From: Halochromatium glycolicum | Lineage (GTDB): Bacteria > Pseudomonadota > Gammaproteobacteria > Chromatiales > Chromatiaceae | NCBI RefSeq assembly: GCF_016584085.1 | Contig: NZ_NRSJ01000003.1 | Coordinates: forward strand, 124,001 to 188,000 | Length of the DNA stretch: 64,000 bases | Direction: 5' to 3' | Shown: positions 8,613 through 18,580 of the stretch, in pieces | How the letters are laid out: every line of letters starts with the position of its first letter | Position numbering within the stretch: the stretch's first letter is position 1 | Made by a program: the position numbers and the translations under genes | The notes under the pieces: model-generated | Databases searched by the model: none | Seen by the model: the letters and a program-made list of their open reading frames with translations, nothing else | What the model was told of the DNA's origin: nothing

Positions 8613-9092
8613 ATGGACGAAAAGAAACTGGCCATCATCGCCACCAAGGGCTCGCTCGATTGGGCCTACCCACCCTTCATCCTGGCGTCGACCGCTGCTG
8701 CGCTCGGCTACGAGTCCCAGATCTTCTTCACCTTCTATGGCCTGCAGTTATTGAAGAAGAAGCTGGACCTCCAGGTCACCCCGCTCGGTAACCCCGGGAT
8801 GCCGATGCCCATGGGCATGGATAAGTGGTTTCCAGTGCTGGGCATGACCCTGCCGGGCATGCAGGGCATGATGACCGGGATGATGAAGAAGAAGATGAAG
8901 GACAAAGGGGTCGCCAGCATCGAAGACCTGCGCGATCTATGCCAAGAGGCTGACGTCAAGCTGATCGCCTGTCAGATGACCGTGGATCTGTTCGATATGG
9001 ATTCATCCGAGTTCATCGACGGTATCGAATACGCCGGCGCAGCGGCGTTCTTCGAGTTCGCTGGCGAGAGCGATATCTGTCTCTATATCTGA
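8613..9092 (+). CDS. dsrE2: DsrE2-type sulfur relay protein
   Basis: 159 residues from the ATG at 8613, chosen because GGGAGGAAA precedes it; an upstream ATG at 8571 lacks a ribosome site. It is a DsrE/F-fold protein (LAIIATKGSLDWAYPPFIL start, LIACQMTVDLF with the conserved Cys, AGAAAFFEFA near the end). The Met/Lys-rich middle (GMMTGMMKKKMKDKG) and hydrophobic stretch are typical of DsrE2, which is often membrane-associated. It acts with TusA and rhodanese in cytoplasmic sulfur transfer. Third gene of the cluster, 67 bp after tusA. Confidence 0.93.
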   Translation: MDEKKLAIIATKGSLDWAYPPFILASTAAALGYESQIFFTFYGLQLLKKKLDLQVTPLGNPGMPMPMGMDKWFPVLGMTLPGMQGMMTGMMKKKMKDKGVASIEDLRDLCQEADVKLIACQMTVDLFDMDSSEFIDGIEYAGAAAFFEFAGESDICLYI

Positions 9093-9167
9093 TCCGGCAT
9101 TGTTGGCCTGCTTCCGCCTCGGATTGCCGTCAACGGGGCCTTAGAGGTGAGCAGCAGCGAAGAGAAA

Positions 9168-9186
9168 GCCGCTCCTCTGGAGCGGC
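9168..9186 (-). terminator. Hairpin terminator after the FadL-type gene
   Basis: Perfect 8-bp stem (GCCGCTCC / GGAGCGGC) with a 3-nt loop. Read on the minus strand it is followed by TTTCTCTT, so it best fits the end of the porin gene; it could also stop transcription from dsrE2. Confidence 0.6.
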
Positions 9187-9266
9187 CGTCAACGTCCTAC
9201 GGCGGCATGGCCGCGCTTTGGAGAACGATAGCGGTGTTGGATGCCTAGGCTGAGGGTGTCCCTGTG

Positions 9267-10547
9267 TCAGAGTCCGTCGAACGATCGGCTGATCTCCAAC
9301 CCGATCAGATGGGCATGAGCGTCGTAATCACCGTCGATAGCGTCGGTGCCATTGATCTCGCCGCCGAGGGTATAGGGCGTCCTGCTCCGATAGTCGCGCT
9401 CCTCGAATAACACATACATATAGCCAGCCTCTACCTGCCAGCCGTTGCCGAGGTCGTGGCCCACGCCGACACCGAATAGATGGCGATCACTGTCGGGGAC
9501 CCTGGCGCTGAAGTGCCCGTCGCCTTGTGGCGTCTCGTCATACGAATAACCGAATCGGAGTTGGGTCCGGTCTTGCAGCTGGTATGTCAGGCCTAGCCGA
9601 TAGGCATTCGCATCGTCCCACTCGTTTCGGTCCCGAAGGATCGTTGATCCGTCCAGGTCGCCTATCACCTTGATCTCGTCGAAGCTGCTCCATCCGTTGC
9701 GCGTCCAGTCGAACTCGACAGCGAGCGCCGGTGTGAACTCGTAGCGGACGCCGAGCTGCAGACGCCAGGGGATCTCCAGATCGAGCTCCGCGGTCTGGCT
9801 CGGTGGCAAGACGCCGGCTATGACCATGGTCGGTTCGAGCGCGCTATAGGTCCCGTCGACTCGGGCGGTCGCGCTGGAGTGAAGGTTGATTCCGGCGCTG
9901 AACGGTCCGGTCACGTAGAGCGCGCCCAGGTTGAAGCCCCAGCCGGTGCCGTCGCCCTCGAGTGCGGTGATCGATGAGTCCAGCTCGGCCGACTTGACCC
10001 AGTAGATGTCCGCACCGGCAGAGACCGCAAGCGCATCGGAGACCGCGTAGGTGACCGTCGGCGTGAAAGCCAGGATCTCGAGGTTGCTCCGTGTTGGTTC
10101 CGGGCCCGGCAGTGCGGCGCTGCCTGCAAGTGCTGGAAAGGTGCCAGTGCTCCAGCGGGTCTCCAGGCCGAAAGGGGCGTTGATGCTGAGCCCGGCCCAC
10201 CAGCGCTCGTCCAGCCGGATTGCGGCCTGGATCATCGGTGCCGCGAGCCAATCGGCCCCCTCGCTGTCATGGCTGCCGCTCGCGGTCTCGACCGAGAAGC
10301 TCGGTCCGATCAGCAGGCTGCCGATGCTCAGCCAGCTGCCTTGATGGAAGGCCATGGCGGCCGGATTGTACGGAACGGCACCTCGGTCGCGTGGGTTGGC
10401 GACCAGAGCATTCGCCATTCCAACGCCTGCCGTCGAGATCTCGGGGACCGCGAAGCCCGATCCAAACGCCTGCGGGGCAATGCAAAGACTCATGATCAGC
10501 CCTGCGACCCTTGGGTGCGACCGGGCGGCTTGGTGATTCTCGAACAT
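9267..10547 (-). CDS. Outer-membrane transport protein, FadL/OmpP1 family
   Basis: 426 residues, with a strong ribosome site (AGGAGG) before the ATG. A signal peptide is followed by SGFAVPEISTAGVGMANAL, the FadL hatch-type start, and NPAAMAFHQGSWLSIG, a family motif. The rest is alternating beta-strand sequence ending in HAHLIGLEISRSF, as expected for a 14-strand barrel. FadL proteins move fatty acids or other hydrophobic compounds across the outer membrane; the exact substrate is not readable here. Monocistronic and divergent from the LysR gene. Confidence 0.9.
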   Translation of the reverse strand: MFENHQAARSHPRVAGLIMSLCIAPQAFGSGFAVPEISTAGVGMANALVANPRDRGAVPYNPAAMAFHQGSWLSIGSLLIGPSFSVETASGSHDSEGADWLAAPMIQAAIRLDERWWAGLSINAPFGLETRWSTGTFPALAGSAALPGPEPTRSNLEILAFTPTVTYAVSDALAVSAGADIYWVKSAELDSSITALEGDGTGWGFNLGALYVTGPFSAGINLHSSATARVDGTYSALEPTMVIAGVLPPSQTAELDLEIPWRLQLGVRYEFTPALAVEFDWTRNGWSSFDEIKVIGDLDGSTILRDRNEWDDANAYRLGLTYQLQDRTQLRFGYSYDETPQGDGHFSARVPDSDRHLFGVGVGHDLGNGWQVEAGYMYVLFEERDYRSRTPYTLGGEINGTDAIDGDYDAHAHLIGLEISRSFDGL

Positions 10548-10757
10548 GCAGTGACCTCCTCAGGCCCCGGTGAGCGCTTTATTGCGTTTCTCTTACCGAT
10601 CTGGATGCTGTGGTGAATCTACACCAGGGTGTTGTAGAAAGCCAGCCCTGTTGCGATTTCGTTCTTTATGCGGAGCAGACCGGCCCCATCATTCCGCTAG
10701 GCGGGCGACAAATCACGCCGCTTACCCTGTTGAGCCAGGCTGGATTAGAAGGGCTTA

Positions 10758-10766
10758 TGCTATAAA
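10758..10766 (+). promoter_or_regulatory. Extended -10 promoter element upstream of the LysR gene
   Basis: TGCTATAAA fits an extended -10 (TGnTATAAT, one mismatch) about 32 bp before the ATG at 10798. No clear -35 is needed for such promoters and none is convincing. Confidence 0.45.
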
Positions 10767-10797
10767 TCAGTAGGGTGGGCTCGGCATTGAGGAGACC

Positions 10798-11703
10798 ATG
10801 GCAGACCGCAGACTGCAGGTGTTTCACACCGTTGCCCGGCTGATGAGCTTTACGAAAGCGGCTGAAGCGCTGCATATGACGCAGCCGGCGGTGACCTTTC
10901 AGGTCCGACAGCTGGAAGAGCAGTTCAACACGCGGCTGTTCGATCGGGGGCGCAACCGCATCAGCTTGACCGATGCCGGTAAGCGGGTATTCGAATATGC
11001 GGATCGTATCTTCGCGCTCTACGCCGAGATGGAGCAGGGCGTGCGCGAGCTCACCGGCGACATCAGCGGCTCGTTGACGATCGGTGCCAGTACGACGATC
11101 GCCGAGTACATGCTTCCGACCCTGCTCGGCGACTTCAAGAAGCGCTATCCCGAGATCGCGATCCACCTGAAGGTCTCCAATAGTGAGGGTATCGTCTCCC
11201 TGGTCGAGCGCAACGCGATCGATCTCGGCGTGGTCGAGTCGCCGGTGTCCAACCGCAACCTCGTGGTCGAGACCTGCAAGCAGGACGAACTGGTCGCGAT
11301 CGTGCCGCCGGCCCACGACCTGGCGCCCCTGGGGCCCGTCGCCTGTCGGCGCGTGCTCGACTACCCCTTCATCTGTCGCGAGGAAGGGTCGGGGACGCGC
11401 GAGGTCATCAATGATTATCTCGACGGGATGTTCGGCGGGGCGGGTGTGCTCAAGGTGGCGATGGAGCTGGGCAGCCCGGAGGCCGTTAAGGGTGCTGTCG
11501 AGGCTGGCATGGGGGTGTCGATCGTCTCCAAGGCAACGGTTCAGAAGGAGCTCAAGCTCGGGACCCTCGTCGCATTGAGGCTCGAGCCGCCGCTGTTCCG
11601 GCCGTTCTCGTTCGTCCATCAAAAGCAGAAGTTCAAGATCCGTGTGATGGAGGAGCTGCTTGAATTCGCTAGGACCTACTGCAAGGGCCGTATGCTCAAA
11701 TAG
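10798..11703 (+). CDS. LysR-family transcription regulator
   Basis: 301 residues after a good ribosome site (GAGGAGACC). The N-terminal winged helix-turn-helix (MSFTKAAEALHMTQPAVTFQ) and a full effector domain (from SLTIGASTTIAEYMLP) are intact. GSGTRE and GSPEAVKGAVEAGMGVSIVS resemble the CysB/CbbR-like group. The target is unknown: it is divergent from the FadL gene and upstream of a small unknown gene and an AI-2E permease. Confidence 0.92.
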   Translation: MADRRLQVFHTVARLMSFTKAAEALHMTQPAVTFQVRQLEEQFNTRLFDRGRNRISLTDAGKRVFEYADRIFALYAEMEQGVRELTGDISGSLTIGASTTIAEYMLPTLLGDFKKRYPEIAIHLKVSNSEGIVSLVERNAIDLGVVESPVSNRNLVVETCKQDELVAIVPPAHDLAPLGPVACRRVLDYPFICREEGSGTREVINDYLDGMFGGAGVLKVAMELGSPEAVKGAVEAGMGVSIVSKATVQKELKLGTLVALRLEPPLFRPFSFVHQKQKFKIRVMEELLEFARTYCKGRMLK

Positions 11704-11727
11704 AACGCCGGGCCGCATTGACCGGAG

Positions 11728-12144
11728 ATGGCCGCAATGATCCCGATGGAGCGCGCCTCGCCGGAAGAGCGCCGGTTGCTGAAGCTCTTCCGCGCACTGG
11801 AGCCGCAGGATCGGGCGACGCTGCTCGCCTTCGCGCAATTCCTGATGGCTGGCGGTGCAGCGAACGACACGCGACCGTCGAACCAGAAGGACGAGACTGA
11901 TGCGCTGGCGCAGCAGCCTCGTCCCGAGCCGCGGCCTCAGGACGAGAGCGTTATCGCTGCGATCAAACGACTGCGGCGCGTCTACCCAATGCTCGACCCG
12001 GGGGAGATGCTGCACGAGACCTCGTCGCTGATGGCAGCGCATGTGCTGCAGGGACGCGATGCCGGGGCGGTGATCGATGAGCTGGAGTACCTGTTCAGCG
12101 CCCACTACGAGGCCCTCTCCAAATCAGACGCCCAAGAGCCGTGA
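11728..12144 (+). CDS. Conserved-looking small acidic/helical protein, function unknown
   Basis: 138 residues (a start at 11743, MERASPEERRLL, is also possible). The first 45 residues are helical and hydrophobic on one face (LLKLFRALEPQDRATLLAFAQFL). A charged Pro/Gln linker follows, then a second helical region (AAIKRLRRVYPMLDPGEMLHETSSLMAAHVLQGRDA). No catalytic motif or family is recognised. It starts 24 bp after the LysR gene and probably shares its transcript. Confidence 0.7.
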   Translation: MAAMIPMERASPEERRLLKLFRALEPQDRATLLAFAQFLMAGGAANDTRPSNQKDETDALAQQPRPEPRPQDESVIAAIKRLRRVYPMLDPGEMLHETSSLMAAHVLQGRDAGAVIDELEYLFSAHYEALSKSDAQEP

Positions 12145-12226
12145 GGCATGAGGCCTTACAATCGGACGTGCGCTGGCGCCTCGACTCCCCCCATCCGCGG
12201 CTGACCTATCTCGACCAAAGCAATCG

Positions 12227-13327
12227 ATGCAGGCCCTGAACCGCTGGCTTCAACGCTACTTCTCCGACCCGCAGATCATCTTCCTGGTCTCAGCGCTGCT
12301 GATCCTGTTCGCGGTGCTGTTGTTCCTGGGTCGGATGCTGACCCCAGTGCTGGCGAGCATCGTGATCGCCTATCTATTGGAGGGTGTGGTCGGCATGCTG
12401 ATCCGCCACGGCTGGCCGCGCTGGCTCTCGGTGCTGGTGGTGTTCGTGCTGTTCATGCTGTTCGTCCTGTCGATGCTGTTCGGCGTCCTGCCGGCGGTCT
12501 CGCGCCAGATCAGTGATCTGGTGCAGCAACTGCCGGGCATGCTCGCGCATGGCCAGCAGTTGTTGATGCAGCTGCCGGAGCGCTACCCGGACCTGCTGAC
12601 CGAGGCTCAGATCGCCGAGCTGATCGACAGCCTGCGCCGCGAGCTCGCCGGGCTGGGCCAGCAGCTGCTCTCGCAATCGGTCTCGTCGGTGGTCAGCGTG
12701 ATCACGCTGCTCATCTACCTGATCCTGATGCCGCTGCTGGTGTTTTTCTTCCTCAAGGACAAGGACCTGATCCTGAGCTGGTTTCACCGTTGGCTGCCGC
12801 GCCATCGCGCCATCGCCGGCAATGTCTGGCACAAGGTGGACCAGCAGTTTTCCAACTATGTCCGGGGCAAGGTCTGGGAGATCCTGATCGTCTGGGCGGT
12901 GAGCTTCGCGACCTTTAGCCTGTTCGGGCTCAACTACGCGATGCTGCTCTCGGTGCTGGTCGGCCTGTCGGTGATCATCCCGTACATCGGCGCCTTGGTG
13001 GTGACCGTGCCGGTGATGCTGATCGCCTGGTTCCAGTGGGGTTGGGGGCCGGAGTTCGTCTGGCTGACGGTGGCCTACTTCGTGATCCAAGCCCTCGATG
13101 GCAATGTCCTGGTGCCCTTGTTGTTCTCGGAGGTCGTGGATCTACACCCGGTTGCGATCATCGTCGCGATTCTGGTGTTCGGCGGCATTTGGGGCTTCTG
13201 GGGGGTGTTCTTCGCGATCCCGCTTGCGACCATGGTGCAGGCGATCCTCGCGGCTTTCCCGCAGCATGGCGAGCCTTCGCCGGAGCGGGCGGGGTCATCG
13301 GGCGATGATCCGCACGCGCCTGACTGA
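12227..13327 (+). CDS. AI-2E family (PerM-like) transporter
   Basis: 366 residues with about eight membrane helices: a first pair near residues 17-60, a third (VLVVFVLFMLFVLSMLFGVL), a soluble helical segment, then VSVITLLIYLILMPLLVFFFLKDKD and the conserved end region with VLVGLSVIIPYIGALVVTVPV and WGFWGVFFAIPLATM. These are family signatures. Members were first linked to autoinducer-2 export, others to Na+/H+ antiport; the substrate here is not known. No strong ribosome site precedes the ATG. Confidence 0.92.
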   Translation: MQALNRWLQRYFSDPQIIFLVSALLILFAVLLFLGRMLTPVLASIVIAYLLEGVVGMLIRHGWPRWLSVLVVFVLFMLFVLSMLFGVLPAVSRQISDLVQQLPGMLAHGQQLLMQLPERYPDLLTEAQIAELIDSLRRELAGLGQQLLSQSVSSVVSVITLLIYLILMPLLVFFFLKDKDLILSWFHRWLPRHRAIAGNVWHKVDQQFSNYVRGKVWEILIVWAVSFATFSLFGLNYAMLLSVLVGLSVIIPYIGALVVTVPVMLIAWFQWGWGPEFVWLTVAYFVIQALDGNVLVPLLFSEVVDLHPVAIIVAILVFGGIWGFWGVFFAIPLATMVQAILAAFPQHGEPSPERAGSSGDDPHAPD

Positions 13328-13418
13328 GCAGCGCTCGATGCTCTGCGAACGCGATCCTCTTTGACGCGCACGGCAGGTCCGTGCTCGAGGCTCAGCGCCG
13401 GCTCGTTCGGGTGGCGTC

Positions 13419-14906
13419 TCAGTCGAGCGTCCACTCGTGGACTGGCTTGCCGGTCGCCTGCCAGGCCAGGTAGGCCTCGGTGAGCGCGGCCATGTCGGCC
13501 CCGTGACGGGCGATCCAGGCCCGCTGCCAGGCGGCGCCGGTGCGGCGGGTGCGGGCGCGCGCCTCGATGACCCCGAGCCAGTCATCGATCTCGTCGGCGT
13601 CGATCCCGAGGGCGGCGAGCCCGGCGCGCGCTTTGGGCAGCACCCGGTCGAGGATCAGTTGGTCGATGGGCAGCGGTTGTGCCACGTCGTACCAAGGGAT
13701 CTCGGCGCTCAGGCCATGATGAGCGGCGAGGTAGAAATTGATCCGGGCCTGGTTGAACGGGACCCTGAGCTCCGGCGGCTCTGGTTCGGTGGCGAGTGCG
13801 TGCACAGCGCCGAAATAGAGCGCGGCGTTGGCGATGTTGTCGATCGACGAGGGGCCGGCCGCGGTGACGCGATGCTCCATGCGCAGATGCGGCCGCAGCG
13901 ACGCAGTGGTGCCGCTAGGACGGTTGCCAGGCGAGCCTTCGGCAAGGCTGCCTGGCACCTCGCGATCGAACCCAATCAACGGACGGTTCCAGCGCCAGAT
14001 CGTGCCGTTGTGCAGGCGCAGATGGGCGAGTGCCTCGATCGGCTCGTCCATCAAGTGGGGAAGCAGTACCGGATAGCGTTCGATGTTCGACCGAAAGCAC
14101 TCCATCACCGACTGCTTCGCATAGCGGATACCGAACCCGACCCGCTCGCGCAGCGGGCTGTCGCCGACCGAGACCGCTTGCTCGAACAACGGTATCCGGC
14201 TTTCGAGCCAGAGCTCGCGGCCGAACAGATAGGGCGAGTTGGCGCCGATCGCGACCGTGATCGGCGCCAGCAGCTTGGAGGCGTTGAACACGCGTGCGGA
14301 TTCGGCGGCGCTGATCTTCAGATGGATCTGGAACGAGGTGGCTGCCGACTCGAGCATCACGTCCGGCTGCTCGATGTTCACCGGGCGCTCGCCCTCGATC
14401 TCGAGCTGGATGGGCCTGCCGTCGCGCAGGCGCAGGATCTGCTCGTTCAGGGCCTGATAGCGCGGGCGCGGCGTCATCTGTGCGGCGACCAGGTGATCCG
14501 GGCGCACCGTTGGCAGGATGCCGATGGTGCCGACCTGGGCGTCGAGCGTTGCGGCGGCACGGCGGCAGCGCGTGAGTGTGCAGACCAGCTCATCGTGCAG
14601 GCGCTGCAGCGCGGTGCCGGCGAGCGGCTCCGGTGTGCTGTTGATCTCGAGATTGAAGCGGGCCAGCTCCGGGACGACCAGCGGGTGGTCGACGCGCTCG
14701 AGAAAGGGCTCGATCAGCGGGGCAGGCGCCTGATGGCGCCGGTCGACCAGCCAGGCCTCGAGCTCGAAGCCGCCCGAATGGACGTCGTCCTCGAAGCACC
14801 CTTCGTCGAACCAGCTCGCGAGCAGTCGGGTTTCGGCCTCGAGCCGGGCCTCGAACTCGCGAAAGTCGGCCGCTGTGAAGGTCTTGTCGCCGATATCCTG
14901 GCCCAT
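13419..14906 (-). CDS. Glutamate-cysteine ligase, GCS2-type
   Basis: 495 residues with a good ribosome site (GGAGG). Segments FELEAWLVD, FNLEINSTPEPL, TSFQIHLKISAAE and YLFGRELWLESRIP match the GCS2 family of gamma-glutamylcysteine synthetase-like ATP-dependent carboxylate-amine ligases. The expected reaction is joining Glu and Cys, the first step to glutathione (or glutathione amide in purple sulfur bacteria). It differs from E. coli GshA in family. No gshB is adjacent. A related carboxylate-amine ligase activity cannot be ruled out. Confidence 0.8.
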   Translation of the reverse strand: MGQDIGDKTFTAADFREFEARLEAETRLLASWFDEGCFEDDVHSGGFELEAWLVDRRHQAPAPLIEPFLERVDHPLVVPELARFNLEINSTPEPLAGTALQRLHDELVCTLTRCRRAAATLDAQVGTIGILPTVRPDHLVAAQMTPRPRYQALNEQILRLRDGRPIQLEIEGERPVNIEQPDVMLESAATSFQIHLKISAAESARVFNASKLLAPITVAIGANSPYLFGRELWLESRIPLFEQAVSVGDSPLRERVGFGIRYAKQSVMECFRSNIERYPVLLPHLMDEPIEALAHLRLHNGTIWRWNRPLIGFDREVPGSLAEGSPGNRPSGTTASLRPHLRMEHRVTAAGPSSIDNIANAALYFGAVHALATEPEPPELRVPFNQARINFYLAAHHGLSAEIPWYDVAQPLPIDQLILDRVLPKARAGLAALGIDADEIDDWLGVIEARARTRRTGAAWQRAWIARHGADMAALTEAYLAWQATGKPVHEWTLD

Positions 14907-14963
14907 CGGGTTTGCTGCCTCCAGTCCGGCGCGTGGGGGATAGCGTCCAGATTGGTCGCCGAT

Positions 14964-15632
14964 CTACCGCTTCCTTAACATCGTATCGAGCCCCTGTAAA
15001 CGCTCCGGCGTGCCGATGTCAAGCCAATGCCCGCGATGATGGAGTCCGCCGCAGCGTCCTGCGGCGATGGCGGCTCGCAGCAATGGGGCCAACGGGAAGG
15101 CCCCGGGCGCGCAAGCGCCAAAGAGCGCCGGCCGATAGACCCCGATCCCGGCAAAGGTCAGCCGAGGGCTGCCTGCATCGGTGACGCGGCCGTCCTGCAA
15201 CGCGAAATCCCCGTCCGGGTGATGGCTCGGGTTGTCGACCAGGACGATCTGAGCCAGGTCCGTAGGTGTGATGCGAAGCGCGCGATAGTCGAGATCGCAC
15301 CAGATATCGCCATTGACCACCAGGAACGGCCCGTCACCGAGCAGCGGCAGGGCGTGATGGATGCCGCCGCCGGTCTCCAGTGCTCGGCCTTCGCCTTCCG
15401 GGGAATACCGGATCGCGACGCCGAGCGCGCGGCCATCGCCGAGCGCCTGCTCGATCTGGCCACCGAGATGGGCATGGTTGATCACCAGCTCGCTGAACCC
15501 AGCCGCGCGCAGGCGCTCGATCTGGTGGATGATCAGCGGCTTGCCGCCGGCCTCGAGCAGCGGTTTCGGGCGCTGGTCGGTCAGCGGGCGCATGCGCTCG
15601 CCACGGCCGGCGGCGAGGATCATCGCCTTCAT
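14964..15632 (-). CDS. murU: MurU-like nucleotidyltransferase
   Basis: 222 residues from the ATG at 15632, preceded by GAGGAGCAAACG; the longer frame upstream lies inside the previous gene. Nucleotidyltransferase signature [18 protein letters not shown] followed by [13 protein letters not shown], then VVNGDIWCD and [14 protein letters not shown]. It matches N-acetylmuramate alpha-1-phosphate uridylyltransferase (MurU) of the cell-wall recycling bypass, making UDP-MurNAc. Its usual partner kinase AmgK is not adjacent. The start overlaps the stop of the PqiA-like gene (ATGA). Confidence 0.85.
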   Translation of the reverse strand: MKAMILAAGRGERMRPLTDQRPKPLLEAGGKPLIIHQIERLRAAGFSELVINHAHLGGQIEQALGDGRALGVAIRYSPEGEGRALETGGGIHHALPLLGDGPFLVVNGDIWCDLDYRALRITPTDLAQIVLVDNPSHHPDGDFALQDGRVTDAGSPRLTFAGIGVYRPALFGACAPGAFPLAPLLRAAIAAGRCGGLHHRGHWLDIGTPERLQGLDTMLRKR

Positions 15633-17071
15633 CGTTTGCTCCTCGGCGTTGGCGCCCGGGCTTCGAGCAGGGAGGAGAGCACCAGGCTGGCGAGCACAAA
15701 GGCCAAGAACAGGAAGAAGCCCAGCTGCAGCTGGGTGCCGTTCGTGCTGAGCAGGGTGACGCGCTCCCCGGCCGCCCCGCCGAGCTCGGCCAGCTGACTT
15801 GCGATCAGCCCATCGAAGCCGATGTAGGCCATGAAGATCGCCACGACCAGCACATCGGCCATCGACCACTTACCCGAGCGCAGGGCGAAGAAGCGCACCC
15901 AGCCGTGCCCTCTGGCGTTGCCGAAATCGCCGTAGTACGCGACGCCCGCTAGGACCTTCGCGGCCGGGAAGATCAGGCTGAACAGGACGACCAGCACCGC
16001 GACCAGGAGCATATCGGCCGCCCCGGTCGCAGCCAGCACCTGCACGACATCGAGGATGCTCTTGCTCTGGAAATAGAGCACCTGATCGGTGAAGGTGACC
16101 GGCTCGCCGAGCAGGGTCAGGCTGAGCTGATCGATCCGAGCCTCGATCTCGATCATCGGCGTCATCACCCCGGCGCCGAGCAGCAGCAGGGTCGCGCCGG
16201 TCAGTAGGGCGAGTGTCTCCGGGGCCATGGCGAGCGGATGCGGCTCCGGGTCGGCGGCGGCCTGGACGGCGCTCCGGGCAACCGTCTGGGTATCGGTTTG
16301 GGCGCCGGTCTGGATGCCGGTCTGGATGCCGGTCTGGGCGCCCGTCTGGGCATTGGATGCCGAGCGCCAGGCCGGCAGGTTGATCAGGAACAACAGCGCG
16401 CTGCAGCTGAGCGTCACGAGGGCGGCGATCTGCGCCTGTCGCCGACGGTCATCGGCCTTGCTCGCGAGCTCGCCGGCACAGGCCTCGGCCTGCGGACAGC
16501 CGTGCGCTTCCACGATCTGCTCGATCGGGGTGCGATCGATGCGGGAGAAGGTCGCGCCAGCGGCCTGCTCGAGCGCCTGCGTCAGGCTGCGCTGGATCTC
16601 GGCGCGCGTCTGCGGGCGGTCGAGCTCGTCGAGCACCGCGTCGGCATAGAGCGGGACGCGCGCGCGCAGACGGTCGAAGTCGACGAGCCAGTCCTGTACG
16701 CCCTGGCGCAGGCTGCCCTGGAGTCGGTCAAGCCAGCCCGAGCCTTCGGCGTTGCGGCGGCGCAGGACCTGCTCGATCTCCTGCAGCAGCCGATCCAGCA
16801 CGATCTCAATGTTGCGCTTGATCTGCGGCCGATTGGTCTCGTTCAGCTCGAACTGCTCGATCCGCTCGGCCAGGATCAATGAGACCTGATCGACCCAGAC
16901 CTCGGCGTTGAACAGGCCGTACTGGACGTGCATGAGCTCGGCCCGCTGCGCTTGCAGCGACTGCAGCGTGCGCAGCTCGACGATCAACCGATAGGTCGAG
17001 ACCGCAGCCGCGCTCAGCAGCAACGTCGAGATGATCCCGATGAGCAGGCGTCTGGCCGGCGCTGACAACAC
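15629..17071 (-). CDS. PqiA-domain membrane protein with large N-terminal region
   Basis: 480 residues. A first helix (residues ~10-28) is followed by a ~190-residue charged helical, probably periplasmic region, a second helix (~236-252), a Gln/Thr repeat linker, then a paraquat-inducible protein A-like membrane domain ([81 protein letters not shown]). PqiA-type proteins work with MCE proteins in lipid transport and envelope integrity; no MCE gene is nearby. The N-terminal half is not typical of PqiA. Confidence 0.8.
   Translation of the reverse strand: MLSAPARRLLIGIISTLLLSAAAVSTYRLIVELRTLQSLQAQRAELMHVQYGLFNAEVWVDQVSLILAERIEQFELNETNRPQIKRNIEIVLDRLLQEIEQVLRRRNAEGSGWLDRLQGSLRQGVQDWLVDFDRLRARVPLYADAVLDELDRPQTRAEIQRSLTQALEQAAGATFSRIDRTPIEQIVEAHGCPQAEACAGELASKADDRRRQAQIAALVTLSCSALLFLINLPAWRSASNAQTGAQTGIQTGIQTGAQTDTQTVARSAVQAAADPEPHPLAMAPETLALLTGATLLLLGAGVMTPMIEIEARIDQLSLTLLGEPVTFTDQVLYFQSKSILDVVQVLAATGAADMLLVAVLVVLFSLIFPAAKVLAGVAYYGDFGNARGHGWVRFFALRSGKWSMADVLVVAIFMAYIGFDGLIASQLAELGGAAGERVTLLSTNGTQLQLGFFLFLAFVLASLVLSSLLEARAPTPRSKR
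16284..16355. repeat. 12-bp tandem repeat in the PqiA-like gene
   Basis: Six variant copies of GTCTGGATGCCG. On the coding (minus) strand it gives the AQTG/IQTG repeats of the linker. The unit nearly matches the 12-bp repeat at 41130 in the MscS-like gene. Confidence 0.88.
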
Positions 17072-17270
17072 GTCGCTACCCGTCTCTGCTGCTGAGCGGA
17101 TGAACGGCCGCTGAAACGAGTCGGTCCGACCTATCGCGACCAGGCCTCAACATGGGCCATCCAGGGGCATCAATGGCGAGGGTGCGCGGAATTGGGCGGG
17201 GCTGGCGACGGCCAAGGTTCCAGTCTTGGCGTGCGTCGCGCCAGCTCCGCACGGCGCAGTCGGATAGCCT

Positions 17271-17294
17271 CCCAGCCGTGCGCGAACGGCTGGG
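17271..17294 (-). terminator. Hairpin downstream of rho
   Basis: 9-bp perfect stem (CCCAGCCGT / ACGGCTGGG) with a 6-nt loop, 30 bp after the rho stop on the minus strand. No T-run follows. Confidence 0.5.
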
Positions 17295-17323
17295 ACCGGC
17301 GGCGGTCGGTGCCGCCAGCACGC

Positions 17324-18580
17324 TCAGCCCTTCATCGAGTCAAAGAACTCGTGATTGGTCTTGGTCGTCTTGAGCTTGTCGATCAAGAACTCGATCGCGG
17401 CCAGCTCGTCCATCGGATGGAGGATCTTGCGCAGGATCCAGGTCTTCTGTAGCTCGGCGGCCGGCATCAACAGCTCCTCGCGCCGGGTGCCGGAACGGTT
17501 GATGTTGATCGCCGGGAAGATGCGCTTCTCCGAGATGCGTCGGTCGAGATGGAGCTCCATGTTGCCGGTGCCCTTGAACTCCTCGTAGATCACATCGTCC
17601 ATCCGCGAGCCGGTGTCGATCAGCGCGGTGGCGAGGATGGTCAGCGAGCCGCCTTCCTCGACGTTGCGGGCGGCGCCGAAGAACCGCTTCGGCCGCTGCA
17701 GCGCATTGGCATCGACGCCGCCGGTGAGCACCTTGCCGGAGGAGGGCACCACGGTGTTGTAGGCGCGTGCGAGCCGGGTGATGGAGTCGAGCAGGATGAC
17801 CACATCGCGCTTGTGCTCGACCAGGCGTTTGGCGCGCTCGATGACCATCTCGGCGACCTGGACGTGCCGGGTCGCCGGCTCGTCGAAGGTCGATGAGATC
17901 ACCTCGCCACGCACCGAGCGCTCCATCTCGGTGACCTCCTCGGGCCGCTCGTCGATCAGCAGCACGATCAGGAAGACCTCAGGATGGTTGTGCGCGATCG
18001 ACTGAGCGATGTTCTGCAGGATCATTGTCTTACCGGCCTTCGGCGGTGAGACAATGAGCCCGCGCTGGCCCTTGCCAATCGGTGCGACCAGGTCGACCGT
18101 ACGGGCGGTCAGGTCCTCGGTGCTGCCGTTGCCGACCTCAAGCCCGAGCCGCTCCTGGGCGAACAGCGGCGTGAAGTTCTCGAACAGGATCTTGGTCTTG
18201 GCGTTCTCGGGCCGGTCGAAGTTGATGTCGCCGACCTTGAGCAGGGCAAAGTAGCGCTCGCCGTCCTTCGGCGGGCGGATCTTGCCGGTGATGTTGTCGC
18301 CGGTGCGCAGCGCGAAGCGTCGGATCTGGCTCGGCGAGACGTAGATGTCATCCGGGCCGGCGAGGAACGAGGCGGCGGCTGAGCGCAGAAAACCGAAGCC
18401 GTCCGAGAGGATCTCGAGCACGCCATCGCCGTAGATGTCCTCGCCGCGCTTGGCCTTGGCCTTGAGGATGGCGAAGATCAGGTCCTGCTTGCGAGACCGA
18501 CCAACGCCTTCGAGCTCCATCGACTGCGCCAGCTCGACCAGCGCAGGGACGGGCATCTGTTTTAGCTCGGTGAGATTCAT
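17324..18580 (-). CDS. rho: Transcription termination factor Rho
   Basis: 418 residues from [18 protein letters not shown], almost exactly E. coli Rho length. RNA-binding cold-shock domain ([21 protein letters not shown]), Walker A-like [11 protein letters not shown], Walker [16 protein letters not shown] and the Q/R-loop regions are all present. It is an RNA-dependent hexameric ATPase that ends transcription. An open frame continues 68 codons upstream to a TTG at 18784 that overlaps the trxA stop; that Arg/Pro/Ser-rich extension would be unusual, and neither start has a strong ribosome site. Confidence 0.97.
   Translation of the reverse strand: MNLTELKQMPVPALVELAQSMELEGVGRSRKQDLIFAILKAKAKRGEDIYGDGVLEILSDGFGFLRSAAASFLAGPDDIYVSPSQIRRFALRTGDNITGKIRPPKDGERYFALLKVGDINFDRPENAKTKILFENFTPLFAQERLGLEVGNGSTEDLTARTVDLVAPIGKGQRGLIVSPPKAGKTMILQNIAQSIAHNHPEVFLIVLLIDERPEEVTEMERSVRGEVISSTFDEPATRHVQVAEMVIERAKRLVEHKRDVVILLDSITRLARAYNTVVPSSGKVLTGGVDANALQRPKRFFGAARNVEEGGSLTILATALIDTGSRMDDVIYEEFKGTGNMELHLDRRISEKRIFPAININRSGTRREELLMPAAELQKTWILRKILHPMDELAAIEFLIDKLKTTKTNHEFFDSMKG

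Noticed and set aside
10666..12105. 479-residue minus-strand ORF over the LysR gene
   Set aside because: Antisense shadow; the LysR protein has intact domains and a ribosome site.
13437..14978. 513-residue plus-strand ORF over the GCS2 gene
   Set aside because: Antisense shadow with no family features.
17100..17323. tRNA gene in the gap after the PqiA-like gene
   Set aside because: No cloverleaf or T-loop GGTTCGA-like sequence; the other gaps were checked the same way without finding a tRNA.
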